A DNA stretch of 64,000 nucleotides from assembly GCA_004369045.1 (NCBI GenBank), contig ML213511.1, positions 521,327-585,326 on the forward strand. The letters are read 5' to 3'. The position numbers and the translations under genes were made by a program. Numbering within the stretch: position 1 is the first letter of the stretch; the number at the start of each line of letters is the position of its first letter. The DNA is from Heliocybe sulcata. Its lineage: Eukaryota; Basidiomycota; Agaricomycetes; Gloeophyllales; Gloeophyllaceae. The notes beneath the pieces were generated by a model, which saw only the letters and a list, made by a program, of their open reading frames with translations, did not search any database and was not told where the DNA came from. Below, piece after piece: positions 19,699 to 32,526 of the stretch.

Positions 19699-22600
19699 GG
19701 TAACGCCTTGGCGGAAAAGAATGGAGGGCGGGGGAACGAGTGGAAGGCTGAACAAAGCTGCCTGCGACGGTCTCTCGTTGGACTCAGCTTTAGTACGTGC
19801 AAGGTATCCACTTCCATGAGTTCCCATCCACAGCTCCAGATCTGACAGAAAAGGGCCTGGCCTGGCCTTGCCATGGGCTGTTTGTAGTGTGCCTTCGACC
19901 GATATCCATGTCTGCACCGGAAGACTCGCGGCTCCGAGGGCTCAAGGTACGGACGGCGATATGGTGTCTATTCACGGGTCACTTATCCAGGCACGACTTG
20001 AAACAACGCAATATTTCTTCGAAGATGACACGAGCATCAGGGCACAGCGTTCGACTGGCAGCGCCCGACTGTCAGTCGGTATTAAAATAGGTCATCCTCA
20101 GGCTTGATCAATCCTTGATCGGCCAGATCCAGTTAATCTTTCCCGCTGCCCGAGAATTTGTATTCTGAGATACAGCTCAATGTTCCTCGGCGGGAAATAT
20201 GCAACTGGGGATTTACTTCCGGATCCCCCGGCCCAGGATTGCGCCCTCGACGAACCCCATTCTCCGGGGTTGTCCTGCATCCCGTGCCCGAATGGATGTA
20301 TCCGGCATCGAGTCTCCTCCATGAGGGATCCCCTCTAATGCATGCTAGAAGGAGCTCATGCCTCTCAATAGCGGAGCTTGATACAGGTATGTCCACGTCT
20401 TCGAAGGGGTACGGTCGATTCGGACAGCCCAAGACTGCGGAATCAAGAGGGCTTTCCCTAAGGCCCGTGGAGGCTTTACCACATCGAGCAGGACCTCATC
20501 CTGGTGGGAATAGGCCAAGTCTCGGGATCGCAGCGCGCATGAATCAGGACTCCCTGGTTTGCGGCAACAAGAAATCCAGATACCGCGGATGCAAATACCG
20601 GTGCGGACCAATGCGGTGGATAGCACAGCCACCGCGCACGGGCTATGCAAACCAAGTGAATTTCAAATTATGCGCCACGCTACTCTCATTTACGCTCGCT
20701 GTCTGGATCTGTCGTTCAGACTCTCTATTGGTTGCGGGCAGGTATTACTGCGCGTCGTCACTCCCCGTCTTCATGAACCTCGAGTGCTGGAAGCCAAGGG
20801 CTCGGATTGTTGCACGCTCGAGCGGGGTTGGCCTGAAGAACAAGAAAATCTCACAGGGGGTCACCTAACGTATGGACCGCATGAGCTTTGCTGCATCCTG
20901 TGGTAGCGGGTATAGGTTAGCGTTCGCTACGTCTCTGGATTTATCTCACGAGAAACCCAGTTAGTCTCTGCTTGTATTTGTCACGTACCTGATCGAGGGA
21001 TGCGAAAAGGCCCCGCGGCAAGGCCTTCCAATCACAACTTATTCCTGGAATGGCTTCGATCTGGTACCTTCCGGCGAGCGCTCCGGTATGCACACTGACC
21101 TCCCCGTGGTTGTTCCGGCGTGGAGCTGGGCTGATAGGTGGGACTTCGTACCGACATCTTGTCGTTAACTATGGCTCACGCTTCGGCGCATATGGTGGCT
21201 GAACAATCCAGGGCACTCGTTCCACCTTGTGTTTCCTAGAGAGTTTGTTCTGCCATAAGTTTTCCTGCTCGCAGCGACGGAGTCAGTGCTATTGATATCG
21301 AACGTCGCGGGACGGGAATACCGCATCTTCAGAAGAGTCTTATCCCTCTCGGCGACTAGGAGGTCGTATGCTTCCCGAGGCCGAAAGAGGAGCCGCGCTC
21401 AACAGTGAGTTGGAAATTTGTAAGTAGCCTCACGAAATACTTGACGTGCCTTGTTGTCCTTCTGACTGCATGCACGCCTGTTCGTGGTATAGGTGAGCAT
21501 GTCCGATGTATCCGTTCTCTCGGGCCGGGGGAACATCGAATTCTTCAGAGAAATCGGAGGCTGACGTGCGTCACTACGCACGTACACTTGTTAGCGCTGC
21601 ATCTAGGCGGAGATGCTGGGTTCCCCCGTCTCAGGTCAAATTGCCGGCTTCACCATCCCCGGGGACGTAGGAAAGACGAATAAAGCAAAGGACTTGCATT
21701 GTCTGGCCATGTCTGCCACGCATACCTCCGCGCGCGCTCGATTCTATCGGTGAGAGAGTGCTTGGCGTGTCGAGGACTGAATGGAAAATCCTAACTGAAT
21801 TGTCGACTATATTGCATACTCCTGCCAAAGTGCACTCTTGTGATCGGCTTGTTGAGCACTATTCGACAATACTCGTGACTGTCTATCGTGATGGCCCCCG
21901 GACTTTCTACGGTCAACCTTATCAGCCAGAGGTTCTTCGGCTGTGCGATGCATCTCCATACGCATTCTCACTGTTAATAACGACAGAATAATACAGGCTC
22001 GTCATTGCGATGTTCGTCGACCGGCCGCTTTTCGTGGACACTTCTGCCGAAGAATTGGACGTCTTTTTTGACTTGTGAGTCAAACATTCTTCCGACGATG
22101 TGTGGCATCTGTCTACGCTTCTTCTGAATGACTAATATTTGTAAAGAAGATAGCACTACATCATCGCAATCGTCAGTCCTTGTCAGCGAGCTGTCTATTT
22201 GAAGCGGAAACAGGTATCTTCCTTCTCGCAAGTCGCGTTGACTTCGATTGTAGGTCAAGAGCCGTCGTACGTAGGCGCTATATGGGTCTTTGTACCGGCC
22301 GACGGAGAGGCATACTCGTCGCGGCACTGTATCGACTGTGAAACCTCAGCAAGCGACATCTATTCCTCGATAGTTACCTGTGGTCCCATGTTCTGGACTG
22401 CAGTTGTCAGCACATTGGGCTATGGCTATGCCACCGGTGCGAGGTTGCGCGCCGTGAGAAGTTCTCAGTCGCCGTCGCTCAGTCGTCCATCATTTGTATT
22501 TCTGGGGAGGCTGGTCCGCCTCCTGAGCAGCGCCAGAACCCCACCGTGTTTACGGAGACTCCTGGCTGTATTCGTACCTTTGTATTTCTGCCGTACAGCC

Positions 22601-24391
22601 TGCGGCTCTCCGTTATTCTGCGTCTGTCAGGTATGCTTTCTCCAGATAGCGGTGGCAGAACATCTTATCGCAGATAATAGGATCTTCGTCTTTGGGGACC
22701 TGGTTAATACTGACGACCTGTATCAGCGCCGGCATGCTTTCGAAATAAAATGCTGGTAGGGAATACTGACTAAATTTCCACGCAGTAGGAATTCTTGATC
22801 TTTGTCAATTACTCTTATCGTCGGACATTTTCAATAGGACCAGCGTGGGACTCTGCATTACAGCATGCAGTGTGAGTTAATTCTGCGATTCAGTTCCGTC
22901 CCCGACTGAAGACAGCAGAGTCGAGACGGTACTTGATCCCAATATAAATTTGGCGAGTCTACAATTGGCTCGGGGTACGGACAGATCTATCAATAACTTG
23001 TATCTCGGATTCCTTCAAGTACGTAAATATACCTTTCGTGCTTGGACAACTGTTGACTACCTTCGTCCCTAGATCAAGATGATCTGTGGGAAGAAAGCAG
23101 TCACCTCTTGGGTTAGCGCCCGTGCCAGTAGGTCGGGAAACATACACGTCTGTCATCGACTCGCGGGAGCTCTCGTGCTGCACGGATGATTTCTCCTTAA
23201 GGCATTTTCCCTGCCCCTTTGTGCGTTCTGGGTCCAAGAGTCCTTGCGGCTATCGCAGCCCCACGCTCAGCGGACTTGATGAGCAGCGTATGCTAACACG
23301 GGGTACAGCCTCGATTGAGTGCCTAACATGCATCTGTCACGGAGAATCGCCGACTCCCTACCGATGGCCATACCTGCCTACCTACCTCCCTCTACTTGGC
23401 GCAATCCAGAAACCGGAACTGGAACCGATCTCTTCTCGATCCTCGGTGGAAGAATTGCGACGTCGCCCCTTATAACGTTGCCACTTGTTGAGTCTTTGCC
23501 GAGATCCGATGTGGGCTCACAAGCTATGGATGGGTACATGCAGTGCAGCAGTACAACAGCATATTTCTCCGAAGTTCGCCTCCATCCATAGCCCGGGCCG
23601 ATCATTGTTTGCCAGCCCCTTAGAGAAATGGCCTCACGCAATCATACACCTTACGTCTAGACACAAGGGTCTATGATTCGGTGATAGGGTGATGTGTCCT
23701 CAGCAATGATGACCACATTCAACTTCAAGCGCCCTCAACCGAATCTGAAACGAACAAGTAGGCGATCAGTGTCCTGGACTGCGCTTTTCTCGCGATGAAA
23801 GGAAGAGGTGTCCGGTTGGACCGCATGACATTTGACACTATATCGCCTACTAGGCCCGCCGGGAAACGGTGCTACAACTTCTCAAAATACCTGCAAGGCC
23901 GAGAGCCAGCTGTTATCCACAGTCATCCAGGGAGATAGCGGACACTGATTCGACTGACCAACAGAGCAGCTCTGATGCACGGAAGCGGAGCCTTTCCCAG
24001 CACCATACGACTGGGTGCATTATCTAGGGCCTTTTGATGTAGCGCTTTCTCCTCAGCCTCGGAGCCGACGGGACGCCCGTTCTCAAGGTATGCTCATCCA
24101 TCGCCCATCTCCGCGTGTGTCCTGTTCCGTTTAATATCCTGTTCAAGCAGATTGCCACTGGATCAACTGTCTTATGTGGCTGCCCTGGGGAAGCCCCCGT
24201 AACACCGTGATGTCAATCGATCCTACGGTACCGTGCCACCTGTGCCTGCCTTGTTTACTCAGGCGTGCACTAGAAGTTTGTCCAACTGTTCCCTATGGAA
24301 CCAAGACCTAGAACAGGACGGGTCCAACATGTCTCCGGTCGGGCTGAGTAAAGTCGAACAGAGTCCTGCCCATCTATATTTCTCTGAAGTA
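19699..24391. other. 4.7-kb region without recognised genes
   Basis: After the KRE6-like start there is a long stretch with many frames of 60-236 codons (longest 20158..20868 plus and 22199..22759 plus) but no recognisable domain, glycine loop, repeat or tRNA. Codon composition and apparent splice sites do not add up to a convincing gene. It may hold decayed genes, lineage-specific genes or non-coding transcripts. The last few hundred bases form the promoter of the GT2 gene. Confidence 0.4.
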
Positions 24392-24397
24392 TATAAA
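24392..24397 (+). promoter_or_regulatory. TATA box candidate of the GT2 gene
   Basis: TATAAA in the context AAGTATATAAACTG, 171 nt before the GT2 start codon (24568). The intervening leader is pyrimidine-rich with CTTCTCTTTTCCTTCTCTCC. Position fits a fungal core promoter if the 5' UTR is about 130 nt. Confidence 0.4.
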
Positions 24398-24567
24398 CTG
24401 TAGGGGGAGACTCCCAAATTTCAAGTCGATTGGTTCGCTTCAAGCACCTCGACTCCATCCCTTCTCTTTTCCTTCTCTCCCCCGCCGGCTGCAGCCAGTG
24501 CGCTCCGACACTCCGTCCTCCTGAAGACAACAGAGTTCAGTGATCATCCGCTATACCTACCATCAAC

Positions 24568-27500
24568 ATGGCAATGGACTACGATGCATACGATGCCTTG
24601 CTGCATCACGTATTCAAGCAGGTATGCCATACATCTCTAGTGCACATCTGGACCCCTCTAACCTACGGCCCAGACCCAGGGCGATGCTTGGTTCAAGCCA
24701 ACAGAGGAGAACGTCTACGGCGGTGTGTGCCTTCGCGTACAAGCGGGGCATTTCCGTGTCTTCCCATATGAAAATCGTTTCCTTGAGCCCTTCGAGGCGG
24801 CGGTCCGCGTCTTGAATCCCGTTATCGCAGTCAAACTGCGGAGTGCGGCAATACATGCTGCCTTGTCAACTGTGTAAGTTCACGGTTTGTCATAACGCAG
24901 TCTGCAGCTGACACAAAATGCGTGGATAGTGACGATCATGCGACTGGAATTCATGTCGATGTCAATACTCGCATTCAAATTATTGAGACCATGGCATACC
25001 TGCCAAGCGCAGACAAGGAGCAGTGCGGCGCATTCATTGTGAGTTATCTATCCCATATCGTATGACGCTCTTCCTCATATCGTCAACAGAGGGACGAGAG
25101 AGTTCTGGTGATGTGGTCCGACTCTCTGGACTCTATCATACCTTTGTGCCAGGAGTTCGAGAGCAAGCTGATCAAGCTCGTGTGGCGCAATCGTCCTACC
25201 TTGCGGACTATGTCCACGGCGGCCTCCATGGTCTCGTCTGCCAATTCGGGGTCGGGATCGGGCTCCGACATAAACCTCAATGAGAAGGCCGGGGAGCAAG
25301 CCGATGTAGACGTCAAGGAGGTGCAACCCGGGAAGCCGACAAAGAGCCTTTGGGGCTGGCGAGTCTCTTCGAAGCCTGTGCCTGCACCGGTCTCTGCAGA
25401 TGTCGAAAAGGCTACGCCTGCGGAGCCGCGGCCAATCAGGCTCTTCGCGCCGATCTACAACGGCCTCGGTGTCGCGCTTAGCATGTGTACGCTGTCCTCT
25501 CCCTGGTAGACACCGAGACACTAACCAAGTCTACTTCAGTCTTCATTGGTAGTGGTATCAGCATGCTTATCTCGGAATGGATCCAAGATAACTCGTACAC
25601 TCGCTTCGCCCTCCTTGTCACGTCGCCCTTCGTCTTTTGCGTCTCTCTGGTACGCACAGTCTCCTGAGGAGATTCAGTCAGCGTCCTGATTTTGCCCTTC
25701 CAGTTCTTCGCTCTCCAGATCGTCGGTAATCTCGCCATGGCTTTGGGTCCAGTCGCCCAGTATCATGAAAACTCAAAGTACTACTCGGCCACCAAGCCCA
25801 AACCCAACCCGGAGGTGGATGCCAACTTGCCGCACATCACAATCGAGATGCCTGTCTACAAGGAGAGCTTGACAGAGACCATGTACGTATTTCTGATCCG
25901 TCAAGTCCTCTTGGTATCCATTATGCCCTCTTTGCAAATTCATGTGCTGTTTCGAGACGATCACGTGGTATTAAGCTCGATGATAGCGTCGGACGTCGGT
26001 GCCATGGGCCCGGCTTAGCTTTCGAAGCTCTAACTGCATCCGAACTGCTAGTTAACCTTCGTTGGTTAGCCTTTTGGCGAGGACCCGATACTGATCGTAT
26101 TGGAGCTCCATAGTCTTCATGACCCTCTCCGATACTCAAGTACTCACGATCCGTGACTGACATGTCTTCCCGATTCAGTGCACCATCCGTCTACTCCCTG
26201 AAGAAGGCTATGCAAACCTACGCCCGGCAAGGGGGAACATCCAGTATCCTTGTTCACGACGATGGCCTCCAGCTCCTTTCTGCGGGAGAGAAGGAGGCTC
26301 GGATCGCCTTCTATGCGGACCACAACATTGGCTGGGTTGCTAGACCTCCACACGACAGCAAACCGGATGGGTTCAAGCGAGCTGGTCGATTCAAGAAAGC
26401 TAGTAACATGAACTACGGCTTGGAACTCAGCTTGTGCCTCGAGAAACATCTCAAGCTCCTAGAAGAGCGCGAGGCGGAGGAGCTCAGGGAAGGTGGCATC
26501 AGTGTCAACTCCAGCGCATCGGACATGCAATGCCTCGAAGACAGGGCTATGGACATGGCTCTCGAGGAGATGTGGGACGAATGCGGGCGCCGGCCTGGTT
26601 TCAAGGGCTGGGCCTGCAACGGCAAGAGCATCCGGGTTGGCGAACTTATTCTCATCATTGACTCGGACACAATTGTGCCAGAGGTGAGTATCCTACGCCC
26701 TGGGTGTGACAACCAGAGCATTGATCACGCTTGGCTTTAGGACTGTCTCCGTGACGCGGCCCGAGAGCTGGCTGAGTGTCCAGAAGTCGGTATCATCCAG
26801 CACGAATCCGACGTCATGCAGGTCGCTCACCACTACTTCGAGAATGGCATCGCGCATTTTACTCGTCGTATCAACAAGTGTATCTCCATTGGCACAGCGA
26901 ACGGAGAGGTCGCGCCGTTCGTCGGGCACAACGCCTTCCTGCGCTGGTCTGCTCTTCAGGATGCGGCTTTCATTGATACCGCCGACGGCAAGCGCAAGAT
27001 CTGGAGTGAAGCTAATGTCTCAGAGGACTTCGATATGGCTCTGCGCCTGATGGTACGTTGCACGTCCCAAGCACTTACGCTGCTACCCTCTCATATGAAT
27101 TTGCATGCGTTACCTAGCTTAAAGGATATATCGTCCGATGGGCCACCTACTCCGAGGGCGGCTTCAAGGAAGGCGTCTCGCTGACATGCGACGATGAACT
27201 GAACAGATGGCAAAAGTACTCGTATGGTTGCAGCGAACTCATGTTCAATCCAATTATCGAGTGGTGGCGCAAGGGCCCCATCAACAAACAGTTGCATGGT
27301 TTCATCTGGTCTCCTGCCCCCGTGCACTACAAGATCAGTATGATGTCCTGTACGTGTCACCAATTTCGTTTCTACTTCAGTCAGCTCACAAACTATCGCT
27401 TCTCCGTTGATCAGACATGTTCTCTTATTGTGGGTATCACTTATACGCTGCATATATCTTCATGTCCTGACTTCTTCCCAGATGGTATCGCTGCCGGCTT

Positions 27501-28153
27501 TACTCTTTCGGTGATGAACTATCTCCTGCTTGGGTTCGCCGTGGACATCGACGGCTTCTACATGCACAGTTTCGAGATCTGGCTTGCCTGCACAGTCGTC
27601 TTCCCGGGCTTGGGTAATTTCGCCTACACCATGTTGGAATACCGCCTTGGCCTGCGGAGCCTCTGGTCAGCACTGAAGGAAAACCTTACATGGGTGCCAT
27701 TCTTGTGAGTGCAATGGTCCACCGATTCTCGAGCTACTCCCTCACCGCCTATATGCGCAGCTTCTTCTTCTTCGGTGGTCTGAGTATCCATCTCACGCAA
27801 TCCATCCTTGCGCACCTGTTCTCCTACAATATCACATGGGGTGCCACGAAGAAGGAAGTCGAGCGGTCGAACTTCTTCATTGAAGTTCCGAGGATCCTGC
27901 GCCGATTCTGGCTTGCCTTCGTCATCTCTATTCTCGCCATCGCCATGATGGTCATCCTGGCCACTCCCGCTGTTCCGGACGGGTGGCAGATAACAGGAGA
28001 GGGCTGGGCCGTTATCTTTCCCCTTGCGTAAGCCATTCTTGCTATTGTTGCTCAAATGCGAGCTGACAACCAATCTCCCATAGCATCGTATCCGGCAGTC
28101 ACATCCTCTATCCTATCGTTTTGAATCCCTGGCTCATGATCTTCTCCTACTAG
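24568..28153 (+). CDS. Membrane glycosyltransferase, family 2 (chitin/cellulose-synthase-like fold)
   Basis: Processive-type GT2 enzyme, probably making a wall or extracellular polysaccharide at the plasma membrane; product unknown. Thirteen exons: 24568..24621, 24674..24873, 24930..25038, 25090..25486, 25540..25649, 25704..25882, 26179..26683, 26741..27052, 27118..27349, 27415..27429, 27482..27704, 27761..28027, 28084..28153 (890 aa). Seen: cytosolic N-terminal region; membrane segments near 220-285; ITIEMPVYKESLTETI; SSILVHDDGLQLL; LILIIDSDTIVPE; VGIIQHESDVMQ; VSEDFDMALRLM (the ED motif); KYSYGCSELMFNP; and four or five C-terminal membrane segments. Exon 10 is only 15 nt and intron 6 is 296 nt. 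It faces the WOPR gene convergently. Confidence 0.9.
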
Positions 28154-28924
28154 TCTGTACCGTACTTCAACGGACTTCCTCTCCCTATCTAACCCACTAT
28201 CTATGCCCTTCCACTGGACTAATCTTGATGTAAACATTGGGTTAATGGTCGTCACTGTTGGGATGAGTGGTGCTTCGGGATGCGCACACAGCCTTTCTTT
28301 AGATAAATCTCCCTTGTTTGTATGATTTCTCCATGTAGCTATATCCCTAGAATTCAGCGCTTCTAGATTCAGTGGTACCTGCTTGTGTCTTGGACGTGCC
28401 GTCCGGACTCAAGCCTCGCCGAGTGCTGAGATCCGAGACTATGTTAAGAACCTCACGCAATACAAAGATCAGACGTGTATAAGCATGTATATACATGTAT
28501 ATGCAATGCATATGACGTCGCCGGCCACACCTATAAACCTAAAGTCTAATCTTGCAATATGAGCAGAATCGACTTGAAGGCACCGAATAAAATTAGACTC
28601 GCTACTGTACATATGATAGGTGAATCCAAAGCGACGCCAGGAAAGCGGTATAGAAAGACATGGACACGGGTAAGCGACTAGCGAATAGACCCATAGACTA
28701 CGAACAAGGATGACACCGGAAAGAGAAAGAAAGGCACATAGACGGACCAAGGACATCATGAGAAGGAACAAGGAAACGATAAAGAAGGTATCACTACACA
28801 CTACAGTACGTTACAGGTCGTAAGCAAGAACAGGACATCGTACAGAGCAGGGACAATGCATAGACGACGGACGGGAACGGAATCAGACACCCTCAAACGG
28901 AGATCAAACTCCCAACACAAGTGC
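28154..28924. other. Convergent 3' region between the GT2 and WOPR genes
   Basis: About 770 bases holding both 3' UTRs. It contains the perfect palindrome CATGTATATACATG near 28485-28500, inside a run of alternating TATAC/GTATA, which could form a hairpin in either transcript. No coding signal. Confidence 0.4.
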
Positions 28925-30420
28925 TTAGCGGTCGTCGTCATCGACGGCTCTCATGTGCGCAGAGGTGGGAGAGACAGAAGCCTGAAGCTTGCCCAAGGCA
29001 GGCGGCGGGTACGGCGTGTACCAACCAGAGCCAGCGCCCCCAGCGGAGCCAGGTTGGGCGGGGTAACCCTGATACGGAGGGTAGCTGGAGGAGTAGTATG
29101 GGTACATCTGCTGCTGCACCGTCGGAGACTGCATGATGGGATCGACGCTGGTCGGAGAATAGGATGGGTAGGGAGGCGGCGGCGGCGAGGGGCCCTGCTG
29201 CGAGTCCGGAGACCCGGCCTGAGGAGAGGTCGGCGACGCTACGGGGGGTACCGGAGCATAGGGAGTTTGTCCGTACACCGGGGGAGGCGATGTGCCATAT
29301 CCAGAGCCTTGGAAGTAGTTGTAGGGAGTGCCGTATCCATACTGCGAGCTAGCAGGCGTCATGGGATCCATGTAAGACTGAGGCGACTCGGGGGAAGACG
29401 AGACCGGAGACTGGATCTCCTGATCACCTTCGCCCGATGATTCCTGATTGTGTTGGGAGTTTTTGGACTTGCGACGTTGTTTGCCGCCCGTGCTATACGG
29501 ATCGTAACGCTTGTTGCGCTTGCCTCCGCCGGATGAACCGTTATCAGACGTGGGAGAAGGTATCCGAGGCTCCGCGAGAAGAGGGACGCCGTAGGAGGGG
29601 ACTGGGAACAGACGGGGTGCAAGGTCGAGCTCATCGGCCTCGCCGCGATAGCGGGGTATACCGTCTGTACCGATCTCAACCTTGGGAGGGTTGCGGAAAT
29701 GGGTCTTGTCGAGATACTCGGGGCTGATGTCAAGAGATGCGAGCTCGGGAACGGATGATGGAGGGCGCAGACGGCCTTGCTCGACATCCGAAACCCGATA
29801 GTAGGATATCAGGTGCTGAGAAACACCTCCGATATTTAGAGAAAATGTCTGAGGAATAGATCAGTATCAAATACCAACATCAAGTCGCTGCGACGCACCT
29901 TCTTCATTAAGCCGTCCGGCTTGAACTTGTAGCTGTTGGTGAGACTGCCCAGCAGCGTCCTCTCGCGGTACTTATCCAAGCTGATCGTCCGCGGCTCGCC
30001 CTTAGGGCGACTTAACGGAGTGTGATCGGAACCCATCGTTTGCGTGTTGTACTGGCCATTATGGCCGTTGCCCTCGTATTCCATGTTGTCAGCCCGAAGC
30101 CCCCGATGACCAGCACCTCGCTTATCGGTCTCGCGATAGAGGAGAAAGTTGCCCAGGATACGACTGGGGCTCCAGAAGAATCCATCCGTCCATCGTTTGA
30201 TACCACTCTCCTCCTCATCAAACACGAAGACTGACCCAGATGTGATCATCTTCCGCTCACTATCGACCAAGCGCCGTGTCACTCGAGGTATGATACCTCT
30301 CCGAGCTGCTTCGAGGATCAGCAACGCATCGCCAGTTGTCTCTATCCAGCCACACCAGGGCGGCTCCGTCCAGGCAGGTGTTGAGGCCGTGGGCTGCGCG
30401 GGGTTGGAAGCGCCCGACAT
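28925..30420 (-). CDS. WOPR-domain (Gti1/Pac2/Wor1/Ryp1 family) transcription factor
   Basis: Fungal DNA-binding regulator of morphology and development. Two exons: 30420..29899 and 29848..28925 (481 aa). Seen: WOPRa segment WCGWIETTGDALLILEAARR, GIIPRVTRRL, SGSVFVFDEEESGIKRWTDG, WSPSRILGNFLLYRE; a linker; WOPRb segment LLGSLTNSYKFKPDGLMKK joined across the 50-nt intron to TFSLNIGGVSQHLISYY. The C-terminal half is Pro/Ser/Gln/Tyr-rich low complexity, as is usual for these regulators. The frame continues upstream of 30420 without an ATG, so MSGASN is taken as start. The long gene-free upstream region fits a developmentally controlled promoter (inference). Confidence 0.93.
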
Positions 30421-31437
30421 ACCACACAGGACGGGCGCGCTATCATCGCCAACGACGACGACCCCGCAATCAACGTCGATGTCGCGCAAGGGGTCGGGGG
30501 AAACGATCAGCCACCATCAGAAGTAAAGTTTGAAACAAAGTTGGCTCACAGATGCACAGGTAGAGTTTGCGGACGAGTACGAAAATTGTGAACCTAAGTT
30601 CAGAGCCCGACTCTCCGCCGTACGACGCCACAATAAGCAGTCGGGCGCGCTTGCGGCCCTGCGGGGTTTAAGCCTTGTTTGCCAGTATCGCTCGAAGCTG
30701 CACGGCACGACGAGGACGACCAGACGGTATGAGACTGCACTCGAAAGCAGGCGTTGTGGCTTCTGGTGGTCGCTTAACCGTCGAGAAACAGGCCTGTGGC
30801 GTGCCGAACTGCCGCTACCCAACAGATTTGTAAGTCCCAAATATGGCAAAAGCGCGCGATAAACTTCCCACGCACACCTTCTCCCGCTCAAGCCACTTTC
30901 GCGTCGGAGGCGTCCTCGTCGTGGATTTGCCCTGTCGCCGTCGTCTTGCCTGTTCATCTGATCGTCTGCATGAAGTGAGAGGCCCATTTACTCCTTGGGG
31001 CATAGCCTGTGCTCAGGTCGTCAGCTGCACGGAGCATACACGGAGCGGCCAACTACGGTACAGTTCATTGCCTATCGAGCGAGATTGTTTGGCTGCTATC
31101 TTGGTCACTGCTTGCACAACTGCCTCCTTCCGGTATCTCAGAGCATGAACAATGACGGGCTTTGCTTGGCGCCAGCTTCTAGTCTGGCTCATGTCGTGCA
31201 ATGTTGTGCGGGTTACGACATCCGCTTCCCATGGCACCATGCCTCAGTCTTGTCGCGACGGTACAATGTGTTTCTGGCGCGGAACCGGCTCTGGGGACAC
31301 ATTCTGCTCCCCGCGACGACTTGGACTCCGCGCATCGGGGACTGACTGTGTGATGCGAAGAAATCACTCCGCAGTTATGAACGTGTAAGTCTCGAACGTC
31401 CATCCCGCTGAAGCACCCTTCCATCTGATAGATCCCG
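30421..31437. other. Upstream region of the WOPR gene
   Basis: About 1 kb on the 5' side of the WOPR factor. Frames of 60-150 codons occur on both strands without motif. Likely the promoter and 5' UTR of the WOPR gene, possibly with the first exons of the coding-like stretch that follows. Confidence 0.35.
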
Positions 31438-32349
31438 AAGAAGTGTCTTATAGAGTGCGGTGGTGCCTTGCCTCTCTGGATAACTATACATGGCTTGCTT
31501 ATCATGCATGACCGCCGCGGTCTGGAATGTACGGGACCGTTTGACAAGTCAACTGTCCACGGCGGAAATGCCGATTCTACGGCATGTGTCTACCTTCAAC
31601 ATACCAGAAGCGCTCCATGCAAGCTATGTTCTCAGAGTTGTGATGCTTCGACACTCAGTACAAGGCACGACGTTGCCTTTCTCGGGGGAATGCACTTCCT
31701 TCGGGATTCTGACGTCGGAAGCAGGGACATCCGTGAATCGTTCTGATCCCTGTCGGACAGTCATGTTTTCATTCAATATCTCAGCACGTGCCTGACAATG
31801 ATGATCACGAAATTCCCGTGTATGGCTGGGGAGTTAACGCGCCATCGTAAATCAATTCGCGCCGACCCTTCAAGCTTCAAGGTCCGTACGGCCTCATTCT
31901 GGACGTATCTGTGGCTATACGAAACTTTGACGATTCACACTTTATCAGAACACAAGCGAAGAACGATAACATTTGCGAGTCGATGTCGATGTTCTGGCGT
32001 GTATGTACGAACTGCGCTCTTCAAGCCACTGACAGATGTTCTCAGGTTTGACCGATTATTTCCATTTGATAACCTCCGTTTGAGGCTCCTCTGTCCTTTG
32101 AGCTCCTGTATGGAAGGCTTGTCATTGCTGACCTGAGGACGAGTCTGTGCCTCGACGAGTATTCACCGCTTCGACTGCTTATTGTCGTTGATCCCAGGAA
32201 CGCCGAATATCAACGTCTGCATGAAACTCATGAGAAATCTGGAGTGGTGATATCTCCTGCTCTCGCCCATCGTGCCTGGCCTGTCTATGGCGTTCTTGAG
32301 CGGTCACTCAATGATGATCTCTGCAAGCGTTCTCTCAGCTTGGCTTAGG
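31438..32349 (+). CDS. Unassigned multi-exon coding-like stretch
   Basis: I do not recognise this gene. Protein-like segments on the plus strand with plausible splice borders: 31438..31746 region (CLIECGGALPLWITIHGLL ... VAFLGGMHFLRDSD); a middle segment 31891..32000 reading GPYGLILDVSVAIRNFDDSH and ICESMSMFWR, followed by GTATGT; and a terminal segment from about 32093 to a TAG at 32349 (APLSFELLYGRLVIADLRTS, LLIVVDPRNAEYQRLHETHE, SGVVISPALAHRAWPVYGVL). The first part vaguely resembles F-box-type proteins of mushrooms (cysteine followed by PLWI). The exons cannot be joined with confidence, and the gene may be decayed or lineage-specific. Confidence 0.3.
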
Positions 32350-32526
32350 CGGAATTCTGAGCGTCGAGGTCTGCCCAGTTAACCCGAACACATGTAGACT
32401 CCCTTCGATGGGACCAAGTGACATGTCAAGAGATGGTTGTGGATACGGAACGTCTTGGATATAAAGGCAAGTTGCTGCAAGAGTCCTCCAATTCGCTCTT
32501 GTCTCTTGCATGAGAAACGGACCGTC

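Noticed and set aside
20158-20868. 236-codon frame
   Set aside because: Composition rich in Arg/Pro/Ser/Cys with no domain; overlapping frames on the other strand are nearly as long, so it is not supported as a gene.
28485-28500. CATGTATATACATG palindrome as a transposon end
   Set aside because: No second copy nearby; more likely a hairpin or chance in an AT-rich 3' region.
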